Source: Bacillus sp. REN16
Lineage (GTDB): Bacteria; Bacillota; Bacilli; Bacillales; Bacillaceae_L
DNA: 64,000 bases
Direction: 5' to 3'
NCBI RefSeq assembly: GCF_020731355.1
Contig: NZ_JAJFZK010000004.1
Coordinates: 186,001-250,000, forward strand
Both the position numbers and the translations under genes were made by a program. How positions within the stretch are numbered: the first letter of the stretch is position 1; each line of letters opens with the position of its first letter. A model generated the notes under the pieces. That model ran no database searches, was not told the DNA's origin, and saw only the letters and a program-made list of their open reading frames with translations. This document shows, one piece after another, positions 10,329-19,879 of this stretch.

Positions 10329-10748
10329 AAATTCTACAAAAAAATAACATGTCGAACCAGTGATGGGGAAAAGTAGATAAGACTACACATGAATAGAGAG
10401 GGAATGTCATAGGCTGAAAACATTCCTGCATGATGACTTATTGAACGAACACCTCGTAGGTTTCTCTTTGAAAAAGCAAATGCTTTAGTAGGAGTTGAAC
10501 GTTTCAGGCGTTAACTGATTGAGTGAAGACTAAAACGAATGTCTCTAAACGACCAAGAAGCAAGAAGGTCGAGGCAGCAAGTTTTCGAGAAACGAAAGTG
10601 CACGTTATTGTGCATGCGTATCGCAGAAAACGAAGCTAACGAAGAGATTCGCCGCTTATTGGCCGTTAGACTTAACTAGGGTGGCACCACGGGAACACAA
10701 GCTCTCGTCCCTACAAGAAATTGTAGGGATGGGAGCTTTTTGTTTTTT
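10329..10748 (+). promoter_or_regulatory. T-box riboswitch leader of hisS-aspS
   Basis: The leader contains the T-box sequence AGGGTGGCACCACGGG (10678-10693), followed at once by a terminator (10699-10748, stem around TCCCTACAA) that overlaps the antiterminator. Stem I has a GGAATGT / ACATTCC distal helix. A CAC (His) triplet at 10450-10452 in the pattern GAACGAACACC is my candidate specifier, but this is not certain. Uncharged tRNA binding should let transcription proceed into hisS and aspS, as in B. subtilis. Confidence 0.9.
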
Positions 10749-10774
10749 CTTTTAAAAGTAAGGAGGAGTACTAA

Positions 10775-12043
10775 ATGGTTAATATTCCTAGAGGAACGCA
10801 AGACATTCTTCCAGGTAATGTGGAAAAATGGCAATATATTGAGGAAAAAGCTCGAGATATATGCAAAAGATTTAATTATAAAGAAATACGGACACCGATC
10901 TTTGAACATACAGAACTATTTTTACGAAGTGTTGGTGAAACGACAGACATCGTTACAAAAGAAATGTACACCTTCGAAGATCGTGGTGAACGAAGCTTAA
11001 CACTTCGACCAGAAGGCACTGCTGCCGTCGTTCGCTCATATGTGGAAAACAAAATGTTTGGTAACCCAACACAGCCAACAAAGCTTTATTATAGTGGGCC
11101 GATGTTTCGTTACGAACGTCCGCAAGCAGGTCGATTCCGTCAATTCGTCCAATTTGGGGTTGAGGCTTTAGGCAGCAATGACCCTGCAATCGATGCAGAA
11201 GTTATTGCACTCGCAATGGAAATCTATCAATCACTTGGATTGAAAAAACTAAAGCTTGTTATCAACAGTCTAGGTGATGTGTCTAGTAGAAGCGCACACC
11301 GTGATGCATTAATCGCACATTTTTCTCCAAGAATCGATGAATTTTGTTCGGATTGTAGATCAAGACTTGAGAAAAATCCAATGCGAATCTTGGATTGTAA
11401 AAAAGACCGTGACCACGAGTTAATGCATTCTGCACCATCTATCCTTGAATATTTAAACGAGGAATCAAGTGAATATTTCAATAAAGTGAAATCTTACTTA
11501 ACAGATTTACAGATTGAATTTGAAGTGGATTCAGGTTTAGTTCGAGGTTTGGATTACTATAATCACACCGCATTTGAAATCATGAGTGATGCAGAAGGCT
11601 TCGGGGCCATAACTACCCTATGTGGTGGAGGACGTTACAATGGTTTAGTAGAAGGACTTGGCGGCCCGGAAACACCTGGTATCGGATTTGCTTTAAGTAT
11701 TGAACGACTTTTAGCAGCCTTGAATGCAGAGGGGATTGAGCTGCCGGTTGAAGAACGGGTTGACTGCTATGTTGCCGCAATCGGGGAAGCAGCTTCCGTA
11801 AAATCCGTGTCATTAGTAAATGAACTGAGAAAAGCTGGCTTAATTGCTGAGAAAGATTATTTAAATAAAAAAGTAAAAGGCCAATTCAAAGCAGCCGACA
11901 GATTACAAGCTAAGTTTGTTGCTATTTTAGGCGACGAGGAATTAGAAAGAAACGTGATTAATGTGAAAAACATGGAAACAGGTAATCAAGAAGAAGTCCA
12001 ACTTGAAAAATTTATAGCATATATACTTGAAAAAAGTCACTAG
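10775..12043 (+). CDS. hisS: Histidyl-tRNA synthetase
   Basis: Class II synthetase charging tRNA-His, 422 residues, full length. Motif 2 region [17 protein letters not shown] is near 110, the histidine-binding segment [14 protein letters not shown] near 250, and CGGGRYNGL near 285. A C-terminal anticodon-binding domain completes it. ATG 10775 follows AAGGAGGAG. It is under T-box control and aspS follows after 11 bases, so the two synthetases form one operon. Confidence 0.97.
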   Translation: MVNIPRGTQDILPGNVEKWQYIEEKARDICKRFNYKEIRTPIFEHTELFLRSVGETTDIVTKEMYTFEDRGERSLTLRPEGTAAVVRSYVENKMFGNPTQPTKLYYSGPMFRYERPQAGRFRQFVQFGVEALGSNDPAIDAEVIALAMEIYQSLGLKKLKLVINSLGDVSSRSAHRDALIAHFSPRIDEFCSDCRSRLEKNPMRILDCKKDRDHELMHSAPSILEYLNEESSEYFNKVKSYLTDLQIEFEVDSGLVRGLDYYNHTAFEIMSDAEGFGAITTLCGGGRYNGLVEGLGGPETPGIGFALSIERLLAALNAEGIELPVEERVDCYVAAIGEAASVKSVSLVNELRKAGLIAEKDYLNKKVKGQFKAADRLQAKFVAILGDEELERNVINVKNMETGNQEEVQLEKFIAYILEKSH

Positions 12044-12054
12044 GAGTGGGAAAC

Positions 12055-13824
12055 ATGTTTGGAAGAACGTATTATTGTGGTGAAATCACAGAACAAGCAA
12101 TTGGCGAAAAAGTAACATTAAAAGGCTGGGTTCAAAGAAGAAGAGACCTTGGTGGACTCATTTTTATTGACCTCAGAGACAGAACAGGAATCGTCCAAAT
12201 TGTATTTAATCCCGAAGAATCGAAAGAAGCATTAGAAATTGCGGAAACTGTAAGAAGCGAATATGTATTGGATATTGAAGGAACAGTTGTGGCTCGAGCT
12301 GAAGCAACAATCAACAATAATATTACAACTGGAAAAATCGAAATCAAAGCGACTGATATCAAAATCATAAATGAAGCAAAAACACCTCCATTTATGATAG
12401 AAGACCGCACGGATGTATCCGAGGATTTACGATTAAAATATCGTTATTTAGACCTTCGCAGACCAGCAATGTTTGAAACATTTAAAATGCGTCATAATGT
12501 GACAAAATCAATTCGAGATTATTTAGACGGTGAAGGGTTCCTAGATATCGAAACACCAATCTTAACTAAAAGCACTCCAGAGGGTGCCCGTGATTATCTT
12601 GTGCCAAGCCGTGTGCATCCTGGTGAGTTTTACGCACTTCCACAATCTCCGCAAATTTTTAAACAGTTATTGATGGTAGGCGGATTTGACCGTTATTATC
12701 AAATTGCTCGCTGTTTCAGAGACGAAGATCTGCGTGCTGACAGACAACCAGAATTTACACAAATCGATATTGAAACGTCCTTTATGAGCCAGGAAGACAT
12801 TATGGCTATGGCAGAGCAAATGATGCAAAAGCTAATGAAAGACGTTAAAGGATTGGAAGTAGAGCTTCCATTACCTCGTTTAACTTATGACGATGCTATG
12901 AACCGTTATGGCTCTGATAAACCTGATACTCGTTTTGAAATGGAATTAATCAATCTTTCCGAAGTAGTCAAGGATAGCGGATTTAAAGTATTCAGCAATG
13001 CAGTAGCAACTGGAGGTCAAGTTAAGGCTATCAATGCAAAGGGTGCTGCTGCCAAATATACTCGCAAAGACATCGATGGTCTTACAGAATATGTGAATCG
13101 TTACGGTGCTAAGGGTCTTGCTTGGCTAAAGGTTGAAGAAATTGAATTAAAAGGACCTATTGCGAAGTTTTTTGATGAAGAAGAGCAAAAGTCATTAAGA
13201 GCCGTCTTAGAAGCTTCCGCAGGAGATCTACTCTTATTTGTAGCGGATAAAGCAAATATAGTAGCAGATGCGTTAGGTGCACTTAGACTAAAACTTGGAA
13301 AAGAACTTGAATTAATTGATCAATCTAAATTTAATTTCCTTTGGGTAACGGACTGGCCGCTTTTTGAATTCGATGAGGAAGATGGTCGTTATTATGCAGC
13401 TCACCATCCATTTACAATGCCAGCTAGAGAAGATATCGAGCATCTTGAAAGCAAACCATGGGAAGTAAAAGCACAAGCTTATGACCTCGTATTAAACGGC
13501 TATGAACTAGGTGGAGGCTCACTTCGTATTTTTGAACGTGACATCCAGGAGAAAATGTTCAAAGTATTAGGATTCACAGAAGAGGAAGCAAAAGAGCAGT
13601 TTGGATTCTTAATGGAGGCATTTGAATATGGGACACCACCACACGGTGGAATTGCGTTAGGTCTAGACCGACTAGTCATGCTTTTAGCAGGTCGAACAAA
13701 TCTTCGTGACACCATTGCTTTCCCTAAAACAGCAAGTGCAAGTGATCTATTAACAGACGCGCCAGGTGAAGTAAGCAAAGCACAATTAAACGACTTGTAT
13801 TTGTCGTTAAATGTTCGAAAATAG
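12055..13824 (+). CDS. aspS: Aspartyl-tRNA synthetase
   Basis: Bacterial-type class II AspRS of 589 residues. It has an N-terminal OB-fold anticodon domain (1-105), the catalytic core with [10 protein letters not shown] and [17 protein letters not shown], the bacterial GAD insertion (roughly 300-415), and motif 3 GIALGLDRL near 530. The start is ATG 12055 behind AGGAGTGGG. Whether it also mischarges tRNA-Asn cannot be judged from these motifs. Confidence 0.97.
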   Translation: MFGRTYYCGEITEQAIGEKVTLKGWVQRRRDLGGLIFIDLRDRTGIVQIVFNPEESKEALEIAETVRSEYVLDIEGTVVARAEATINNNITTGKIEIKATDIKIINEAKTPPFMIEDRTDVSEDLRLKYRYLDLRRPAMFETFKMRHNVTKSIRDYLDGEGFLDIETPILTKSTPEGARDYLVPSRVHPGEFYALPQSPQIFKQLLMVGGFDRYYQIARCFRDEDLRADRQPEFTQIDIETSFMSQEDIMAMAEQMMQKLMKDVKGLEVELPLPRLTYDDAMNRYGSDKPDTRFEMELINLSEVVKDSGFKVFSNAVATGGQVKAINAKGAAAKYTRKDIDGLTEYVNRYGAKGLAWLKVEEIELKGPIAKFFDEEEQKSLRAVLEASAGDLLLFVADKANIVADALGALRLKLGKELELIDQSKFNFLWVTDWPLFEFDEEDGRYYAAHHPFTMPAREDIEHLESKPWEVKAQAYDLVLNGYELGGGSLRIFERDIQEKMFKVLGFTEEEAKEQFGFLMEAFEYGTPPHGGIALGLDRLVMLLAGRTNLRDTIAFPKTASASDLLTDAPGEVSKAQLNDLYLSLNVRK

Positions 13825-13848
13825 CGAACAAAACCCTTTTTGGTCAAC

Positions 13849-13877
13849 TTGTAAACACGAATGTCGTGTGTTAATAT
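13849..13877 (+). promoter_or_regulatory. Promoter upstream of the folded element and 6S RNA, with palindromic spacer
   Basis: TTGTAA (13849-13854), 17-base spacer, TAATAT (13872-13877). ACACGAATGTCGTGT (13855-13869) in the spacer is another perfect 6-3-6 inverted repeat, which suggests an operator. It lies just after aspS and before any coding sequence, so its product would be non-coding. Confidence 0.55.
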
Positions 13878-13894
13878 TGTGACATAAAATAAAA

Positions 13895-14037
13895 GTTCAA
13901 AAAGGAGGATGAAGAGGACCGAGAATTTCAAGGCGGCGCAGCTTTGAGTACCGGAGCGTATGCAGTTAATACGTGAGGAACGGAGAAGCAAGCCAACACA
14001 GAAATTCGATGCGTCATATTCACCGCACTTTTTGAAC
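13895..14037 (+). other. Structured non-coding element of unknown function
   Basis: About 143 bases closed by GTTCAAAAAG (13895-13904) pairing with CTTTTTGAAC (14028-14037). Inside, GAATTTC (near 13923) pairs with GAAATTC (14001-14007), and a central CGTAT/ATACG hairpin is visible. It includes AGGAGGAT, but no sensible protein follows in any frame. The nested pairing suggests an RNA or a mobile palindromic element; I cannot assign a known family. Confidence 0.5.
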
Positions 14038-14057
14038 ATCCACTAAAGTTAGTAACT

Positions 14058-14248
14058 GAAGTCCTGATGTGTTTGTCGTATAACCTATTGTTTTGACCGA
14101 ACAATAGATTATACGGGAGCCCGGAGTTTTCGACTTGCGTAAATGCCTCATCATTAGTGAATAGAGGACTTATAAAGGTTGAAACAGGGTACCCACCTGC
14201 GGTGAGCGGGTTCAAAACTAAGGCATCGACGGCATGATTGGGACTTCT
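14058..14248 (+). ncRNA. bsrA: 6S RNA (6S-1/BsrA type)
   Basis: 6S RNA binds housekeeping RNA polymerase holoenzyme and mimics an open promoter. The region between aspS and tcdA is where B. subtilis carries this gene. The sequence begins AAGTCCTGATGTGTT, contains GACCGAACAAT and CGGAGTTTTCGACTTGC, and closes with GGGACTT, which pairs with the 5' end. Length is about 190 bases. Exact ends are approximate, and a terminator follows at 14264. Confidence 0.85.
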
Positions 14249-14263
14249 ACAACCACACAATAT

Positions 14264-14294
14264 AACCTGTTTACTTTTGTAAACAGGTTTTTTT
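14264..14294 (+). terminator. Terminator after 6S RNA
   Basis: AACCTGTTTAC / GTAAACAGGTT with a TTTT loop and a long T run. Confidence 0.85.
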
Positions 14295-14406
14295 ATGCTT
14301 GAAATTTTTATAATTTTTACAGAAATTCTTGAATTAGTTGGAAGTATGTTATATTCTTATTCTGGAAAAAATACAGTTGAATTTGATACCTGATGGAGTT
14401 GAAGAT

Positions 14407-15168
14407 ATGTTACACCAATTTTCACGAAATGAATTAGCAGTAGGCAAGCAAGGAGTTGATATCCTTAAAAACAGTACAGTAGCTATCCTAGGAGTGGGAG
14501 GTGTTGGCTCCTTCTCAGTAGAGGGACTCGCACGTTCTGGTGTAGGACGATTGGTATTGGTTGATAAGGATAATATCGATATTACGAATATTAATCGTCA
14601 ATTGCCTGCTTTATTGTCAACAGTTGGTCAGTCAAAAGTAGATATTATGAAGAAACGTATTGCTGACATAAATCCTGAATGTGAAGTAATTGCACTTAAA
14701 ATGTTTTATACAGAGGAAACGTATGAGGAATTTTTTAGCTATGATCTGGATTTTGTCATTGATGCTTCAGACACAATAATTTATAAAATTCATCTAATGA
14801 AGGAATGTCTTAAACGTAATATCCCAATCATTTCAAGTATGGGTGCTGCAAATAAAATGGACCCAACACGTTTTATGATCGCAGATATTTCAAAAACACA
14901 TACTGATCCAATGGCAAAAGTCATTCGAACTAAATTAAGAAAAGAGGGAATCCGTAAAGGAATTCCTGTCGTATTCTCTGATGAAAGCCCAATTGTCATC
15001 CGTGAAGATGTTCGTCAGGAAATTACAGATGAGAATGCAAAAATCCGTAAAGCAAAAATGCCGCCATCCTCAAATGCCTTTACACCATCGACATGTGGGT
15101 TAATTATGGGAAGTTATGTTGTAAGTGAATTGTTAAAAGATATTAAGATAAAACGAGTTAAAGACTAA
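14407..15168 (+). CDS. tcdA: tRNA threonylcarbamoyladenosine dehydratase (t6A cyclase)
   Basis: TcdA uses ATP to cyclise the t6A37 modification of ANN-reading tRNAs to ct6A. This 253-residue E1-like protein has the nucleotide-binding loop GVGGVGSFSVEGLARSG near residue 30 and DKDNIDITNINRQ near 57. The ATG at 14407 follows GATGGAGTTG; in-frame codons upstream have no ribosome binding site. It is the B. subtilis yrvM equivalent, next to aspS. Confidence 0.92.
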   Translation: MLHQFSRNELAVGKQGVDILKNSTVAILGVGGVGSFSVEGLARSGVGRLVLVDKDNIDITNINRQLPALLSTVGQSKVDIMKKRIADINPECEVIALKMFYTEETYEEFFSYDLDFVIDASDTIIYKIHLMKECLKRNIPIISSMGAANKMDPTRFMIADISKTHTDPMAKVIRTKLRKEGIRKGIPVVFSDESPIVIREDVRQEITDENAKIRKAKMPPSSNAFTPSTCGLIMGSYVVSELLKDIKIKRVKD

Positions 15169-15169
15169 T

Positions 15170-15197
15170 AAAAAACGTGGCCAATGCCACGTTTTTT
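15170..15197 (+). terminator. Terminator of tcdA
   Basis: 12-bp stem AAAAAACGTGGC / GCCACGTTTTTT with a CAAT loop, starting directly after the stop. Confidence 0.9.
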
Positions 15198-15199
15198 AT

Positions 15200-15376
15200 G
15201 TCTAGTTCCAGGTGCCATCGGCTCGAGGTCACAAGTCAATCGCTTCTGAAGGCAAAATGCGCCTTCAGAAGCGCTCGTCTTGTGCTTGACTTGCACAGGA
15301 AGTGCTGACATCGACGTTCGCCACAGGACGTGGCGGTAGTTAGTCGATGTTCCTTAGTCTAGCACCTTGCACTTTT
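15200..15376 (-). repeat. Dispersed repeat family 2, copy F1
   Basis: About 177 bases between tcdA and the RsfA-like gene. Read on the minus strand it closely matches 19638-19822. Shared parts include GCCACGTCCTGTGGC, ACGTCGATGTCAGCAC, CAAGCACAAGACGAGCGC, GCCTTCAGAAGCGATTG and CTTGTGACCTCGAG. Several self-complementary segments are present. It abuts the stop codon of the minus-strand gene. Confidence 0.85.
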
Positions 15377-16045
15377 CTATTTTGCTAATTGCTCAAGATT
15401 CCCGTTTTTGTCCATGCGAAATGCAGGGGAGTTACGATCATCTGAGTCTTCAAACATCACTAAGCGTCTTGCGCGATCCATAATTTGCACAAGGGCTTGG
15501 TAGTCTTCTTGAATGATAGTCTGTTGGTCAGATAACTTTTCGAATTTCTTCTCAAGCTCTTTTGTTTGTTGCTTTAATGATTCATTCTCTCGACGTAATC
15601 GATTATTCTCCATCTCCAGTTGATTAGATAGCAGATCATTATGGCGTAAGGATGAGAGGAATGAAATACAATCTTCAAGTGTAATGGTGTTAGATGATGG
15701 AATCAACTCCGCTGATACCTCTTCCGCGTACAGTTGAGCAGGAATATTTTCCACAACTGTTTCTTTTATCACCGGTTCTTCAATTGTTACGGTATCTTTG
15801 TTCATTCTGTCCAATGCTCTTTTTCTTTCTTTCCGTTGTTTTTTCGCAATAGCAATTGCCTGCTCATAATTATTGCGGACCTCTGCATTCCATCTGAACC
15901 CACAAGCTGCTGACGTACGATTTAATTTATCGCCGACTTCATCAAATGCTGCTAATTGTGTACCACCTTCACGAATGTAACGTAATACTGTTTCCGCTAA
16001 TAAGAGATCATCCTCATGTGACCATGCATCTTGTCTCACTTTCAT
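15377..16045 (-). CDS. RsfA-family (Myb-like) transcriptional regulator
   Basis: A 222-residue DNA-binding protein. The N-terminal Myb/SANT-like domain (1-65: WSHEDDLLLAETVLRYI, then TSAACGFRWNAEVRN) is the mark of the RsfA/YlbO family, whose B. subtilis members act in the forespore and mother cell. A coiled coil (about 130-190) follows, probably for dimerisation. The start is ATG 16045 behind AGGGAGTTG. It is not part of the B. subtilis order at this site, and repeats on both sides (15200 and 19638) mark the segment as accessory. The target genes are unknown. Confidence 0.8.
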   Translation of the reverse strand: MKVRQDAWSHEDDLLLAETVLRYIREGGTQLAAFDEVGDKLNRTSAACGFRWNAEVRNNYEQAIAIAKKQRKERKRALDRMNKDTVTIEEPVIKETVVENIPAQLYAEEVSAELIPSSNTITLEDCISFLSSLRHNDLLSNQLEMENNRLRRENESLKQQTKELEKKFEKLSDQQTIIQEDYQALVQIMDRARRLVMFEDSDDRNSPAFRMDKNGNLEQLAK

Positions 16046-16330
16046 AAAAACAACTCCCTATTAATTCAAAATGATAGATTTCTTCTTTATATCTAGCATG
16101 ACCACGTTAAATTTTTTTTATACATTAGTAGTTTTGGGAAAAATGAAAATACAGCGAAAGGCCTATCATACTGAAATTATAAAATGTAAAGTGAGTGTAA
16201 AGTTTTCTCACAACCTAAAAAAATGGGAACTTTTTCATTTATAATACGTAAGTAGTAATATCGCATAATCCAGAAGATGTGAACGAGATTTTGTAGACTT
16301 AAATCTCACAAACTGTAAGGAGGAGAAAAT

Positions 16331-17251
16331 GTGCAGCCAGTTTTACAATTGAAAAATGTCAAAAAGACAATTGGTAGAAAAGAGATCATTAAGGGACTTA
16401 CCTTTGATGTATATCCTGGAGAAGTTTTTGGATTCTTAGGACCAAACGGTGCTGGTAAAACGACTACCATAAGGATGCTTGTTGGACTGATGTCCATAAC
16501 AGACGGTGAAGTTATTATTAAAGGAACAAATATTGCAAAGAATTTTGAACAAGCTGTTCAGCATATCGGGGGTATTGTTGAAAACCCAGAAATGTATAAG
16601 TTTTTAACGGGTTATCAAAACCTTGTTCACTATGCACGGATGGTAAAAGGGGTAACAAAAGAAAGAATTCTTGAGGTTACCAAGCTTGTTGGACTTGAAA
16701 AAAGAATTAATGATAAGGTAAAAACATATTCACTAGGGATGAGGCAGCGCTTAGGAATTGCGCAAGCGCTCTTGCATAGCCCTTCGATTTTGATTTTGGA
16801 TGAACCAACTAATGGTCTTGATCCTGCTGGAATTCGTGAGGTTCGTGATTATGTCAGGAAGCTTGCAAGAGATGAGGGATTAGCTGTTATTGTGTCCAGT
16901 CACCTCCTTTCCGAAATGGAAATGATGTGTGACCGGATTGGGATCATTCAAAATGGTAGCTTAGTGGGGGTGCAGAAGGTTACTGAATTTATGAATGAAG
17001 AAGCCAGTGTTCGTGTTCAATTCCAAGTGGGAAATATAGAAAAAGCATTATCGATTCTTTCAGCCGAATTTCCAATGCTTGAAGTAATACAAACGGAAAA
17101 AGGAATTGAGATTCTAACGGATCATGAAATGATTCCAGATATAAATGCTAGTCTTGTAAAAAATGAGATTCAGGTGTATGGAATTATGCAACACTCAAAA
17201 TCACTTGAGGATCGATTCTTAGAGGTAACAGGGGGTAGCGGAATTGGGTAA
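16331..17251 (+). CDS. ABC transporter ATP-binding protein (BcrA/CcmA type)
   Basis: ATPase of a two-gene ABC-2 exporter. Of 306 residues, the first 220 form the nucleotide-binding domain: Walker A GPNGAGKTT near 37, signature YSLGMRQRL near 137, Walker B ILILDEPTNGLDP near 155, and the H-loop Ser-Ser-His near 190. The C-terminal part, of unknown role, is typical of the BcrA/YxlF group linked to peptide-antibiotic resistance. GTG 16331 follows AAGGAGGAG. It overlaps the permease gene by eight bases. The substrate is not known. Confidence 0.9.
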   Translation: MQPVLQLKNVKKTIGRKEIIKGLTFDVYPGEVFGFLGPNGAGKTTTIRMLVGLMSITDGEVIIKGTNIAKNFEQAVQHIGGIVENPEMYKFLTGYQNLVHYARMVKGVTKERILEVTKLVGLEKRINDKVKTYSLGMRQRLGIAQALLHSPSILILDEPTNGLDPAGIREVRDYVRKLARDEGLAVIVSSHLLSEMEMMCDRIGIIQNGSLVGVQKVTEFMNEEASVRVQFQVGNIEKALSILSAEFPMLEVIQTEKGIEILTDHEMIPDINASLVKNEIQVYGIMQHSKSLEDRFLEVTGGSGIG

Positions 17252-18194
17252 TATCATCAAACTTATTCAAAATGAAAATATGAAAATTTACCGTCGAGTC
17301 TCAACATGGATTATGCTTGTCTTACTCATTGTAGCGGCACTAATTGTAGGAATCGTTACGAATATAACAGCATCAGATTCAGTTGATGAAAATTGGAAAC
17401 AAAATCTACAGCAGTATAATGAAACGCTAAAAGCAGATATTGCCAATGAGAGTTACCCTAAAATAACAAGGGATACATTTGAAAAAGAACTTGCAATTAA
17501 CGAATACCGCCTTGAACACGATATAGCACCAACGGCTGATCGATCAATTTGGACCTATATGGGATATACTGCGGAAATTGTTTCGGTCATTACATTATTT
17601 ACAATTGTTGTTGGTGCAAGTAGTGTAGCTTCTGAATTTACGTGGGGAACCATTAAATTATTGTTAATCCGGCCCGTGTCAAGGTCAAAAATTCTTCTTT
17701 CAAAATACTTAGCAACTATTTTGTTTGCGTTATTTTCTTTGGTCCTACTTTTTGTGGTTTCTTTGATAGTAGGAAGTATATTCTTTGGTACCGGAAATTC
17801 GATTCCACACCTCGTATATAAAGATGGTGCGGTACATGAGGTTCATATGGTTTCTCATATTTTAGGGATTTTTGGATTAAAATCGATTAACCTAATTATG
17901 ATGTCAACATTTGCATTTATGATTTCGACTATTTTTAGGAATAGTGGTCTTGCCATTGGATTAGCCATTTTCTTAATGTTTGCTGGTGTTAATGCAACAT
18001 TGCTCCTAGCAGCGAAATTCGATTGGGCAAAGTACATCCTATTTGCGAATACTGATTTATCTCAATATCTCACTGGATATGTTTTAGTTGAAGGTATGAC
18101 AATGACTTTTTCGATTGTCATGTTAATTATCTATTTTGTTATTTTCAATGCACTAACATGGTTTGTCTTTACGAAACGTGATGTAGCTGCTTAA
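17244..18194 (+). CDS. ABC-2 type transporter permease
   Basis: The 316-residue membrane partner of the preceding ATPase. It has one N-terminal helix (about 23-43), an extracellular loop of about 65 residues, then five further helices including the ASEFTWGTIKLLLIRPVSR segment that contacts ATPases in ABC-2 permeases. It starts at a TTG overlapping the ATPase end, behind GGGGGTAG, which indicates translational coupling. A shared terminator with rarA follows. Confidence 0.88.
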   Translation: MGNIIKLIQNENMKIYRRVSTWIMLVLLIVAALIVGIVTNITASDSVDENWKQNLQQYNETLKADIANESYPKITRDTFEKELAINEYRLEHDIAPTADRSIWTYMGYTAEIVSVITLFTIVVGASSVASEFTWGTIKLLLIRPVSRSKILLSKYLATILFALFSLVLLFVVSLIVGSIFFGTGNSIPHLVYKDGAVHEVHMVSHILGIFGLKSINLIMMSTFAFMISTIFRNSGLAIGLAIFLMFAGVNATLLLAAKFDWAKYILFANTDLSQYLTGYVLVEGMTMTFSIVMLIIYFVIFNALTWFVFTKRDVAA

Positions 18195-18198
18195 ATAC

Positions 18199-18240
18199 AA
18201 AAGGGGTGAAATAGTAAAGTCTATTTCTCCCCCTCTTTTT
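18199..18240. terminator. Bidirectional terminator between the ABC operon and rarA
   Basis: AAAAGGGGTGAAATAG / CTATTTCTCCCCCTCTTTT hairpin. Its right arm overlaps the last codons of rarA. Confidence 0.8.
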
Positions 18241-19531
18241 GTAGTTGTTCAAGCCTGTCGTAAACTTTTGAAAAATATTTTTCTTGTCCATTTTGTTTCG
18301 GTTTAAAGTATTTACGATTTTTCAATAGGTCTGGTAAGTATTGCTGCTTCACCCAGCTATTTGGATAATCATGTGGGTATTGATAACCGATTCCATGACC
18401 TAGCTCTTTTGCCCCGCTATAATGCGCATCACGAAGGTGATCGGGAATCTCGCCGATATTTCCTTTTCTAATATCCTCGATTGCTTTATCAAGAGATCTG
18501 TACGCACTATTTGTTTTAGGTGATAAGCATTGTTCAATGACAACATTCGCTAGTGGAATTCGTGCTTCAGGCAGACCTAATCGTTCCACCGCCTGACAAG
18601 CAGCCACTGTATGAACTCCAACCTCGGGTGCTGCAATAGAAATATCTTCGTAGGCAATCACCGTAAGTCTTCTGCAAATCGAAACTAAATCTCCGCCTTC
18701 AATAAGCCTGGCTAAATAATGCAAAGCTGCATTAACATCGCTGCCACGGATGCTTTTTTGAAGAGAAGATAATAAGGAATAATGAAGGTCTCCGTCTTTA
18801 TCATGGGAGAAGCCTTTATTTTCTACACATTCCTTTACAAGCTCTAAATCTACTTCAACTACATCACTATCTCTTGTTTTTGAAGCTAATACAACATCTT
18901 CTAACACATTCATTGCAGATCGTGCATCACCCTTTGTCGATGATGAAATGAGGTCAATCGCTTCTTCTGAAATCGAAATTTGCAAATGGCCAAGGCCGCG
19001 TTCTGAATCATCTAAGGCACGAATGATTAATTCTTTTATATCTTCTTTTGTTAGTGGTCGAAGCTCTTTAATCTGCCCACATCTGCTCCGAATCGCTGGG
19101 TTTACATCATGGAATGGATTTTCCGTCGTTGCTCCAATTAACGAAATCAAGCCTCTCTCAACATGGGGGAGTAAATAATCCTGCTGTGCTTTATTAAAGC
19201 GATGTACCTCGTCGATAAAAAGGATTAATTTTCCTTCTGTTTTTGCGGTTGCTACCGCATCCTCAATATCTTTTTTTCCAGCAGTGGTTGCATTGATTGA
19301 GATAAATGGCATATCAACAGTACCAGCAATTGCCGTTGCAATTGAAGTTTTCCCAATACCAGGCTCCCCATAAAGTAAGATAGAGGGAACATGACCATTC
19401 ATAATCATTTTATATAACGCCGTATCCTTACCGATAATATGCTTTTGACCGAGAATTTCTTCAATATGATTTGGCCGCATTCGATACGATAAAGGTGCTT
19501 CGATAAGTGATTCGAAAAGCAAATGATTCAT
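18221..19531 (-). CDS. rarA: Replication-associated recombination protein A (AAA+ ATPase)
   Basis: RarA/MgsA acts at stalled replication forks. The protein (about 436 residues) has Walker A GEPGIGKTS near 60, Walker B LFIDEVHRFNK near 105, sensor GATTENPFHDVNPAIRSRC, and the C-terminal tetramerisation domain (SDVNAALHYLARLIEGGDL onward). The start is uncertain. ATG 19531 lies directly after AAGGGG, which is too close for a good site, and TTG codons at 19543 and 19522 are alternatives. In B. subtilis rarA lies near cymR, as here. Confidence 0.93.
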   Translation of the reverse strand: MNHLLFESLIEAPLSYRMRPNHIEEILGQKHIIGKDTALYKMIMNGHVPSILLYGEPGIGKTSIATAIAGTVDMPFISINATTAGKKDIEDAVATAKTEGKLILFIDEVHRFNKAQQDYLLPHVERGLISLIGATTENPFHDVNPAIRSRCGQIKELRPLTKEDIKELIIRALDDSERGLGHLQISISEEAIDLISSSTKGDARSAMNVLEDVVLASKTRDSDVVEVDLELVKECVENKGFSHDKDGDLHYSLLSSLQKSIRGSDVNAALHYLARLIEGGDLVSICRRLTVIAYEDISIAAPEVGVHTVAACQAVERLGLPEARIPLANVVIEQCLSPKTNSAYRSLDKAIEDIRKGNIGEIPDHLRDAHYSGAKELGHGIGYQYPHDYPNSWVKQQYLPDLLKNRKYFKPKQNGQEKYFSKVYDRLEQLQKEGEK

Positions 19532-19613
19532 CCCCTTATCCAACAGTTCAAAATTGATACATCAACTTTATCATACGTTTTGCGATTGATAAATACAAAT
19601 GACCTGCAATTTA

Positions 19614-19622
19614 TGATATAAT
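19614..19622 (+). promoter_or_regulatory. Extended -10 promoter of the yczE-cymR-desulfurase-mnmA unit
   Basis: TGATATAAT (TG motif plus TATAAT at 19617-19622) without a clear -35 box. It lies just before repeat copy F2, so the repeat would be in the 5' leader. Confidence 0.55.
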
Positions 19623-19637
19623 GTCGTGAGTTTAGTA

Positions 19638-19822
19638 CTAAAGCGCAAGCGCCATTAAAGAGGAACATCAACTAAAGGCTGCCACGTCCTGTGGCAAACG
19701 TCGATGTCAGCACGTCCTGTGCAAGTCCGACAAGCACAAGACGAGCGCTGACAGAAGGCGCCCTTTGCCTTCAGAAGCGATTGGCTTGTGACCTCGAGGG
19801 GCTAGGCGCTGAAGCTGGATGT
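19638..19822 (+). repeat. Dispersed repeat family 2, copy F2
   Basis: About 185 bases, the inverted counterpart of 15200-15376. It begins AAAGCGCAAGCGCC and ends GGCGCTGAAGCTGGATG. An open frame runs from it into yczE, but the ribosome binding site and homology place the gene start after the repeat. Confidence 0.85.
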
Positions 19823-19879
19823 AAAAGAAATAGAAAGAAGATGTACAGCAGAGGTAGACACGAGAGACGGAGTGAGAGA

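Noticed and set aside
13500-14260. Open frames on the minus strand across the aspS end, the folded element and 6S RNA
   Set aside because: No ribosome binding sites or recognisable domains. The region is explained by aspS, the non-coding element and 6S RNA.
19691-19879. 63-codon extension of yczE
   Set aside because: It is encoded by dispersed repeat F2, and the family begins after it.
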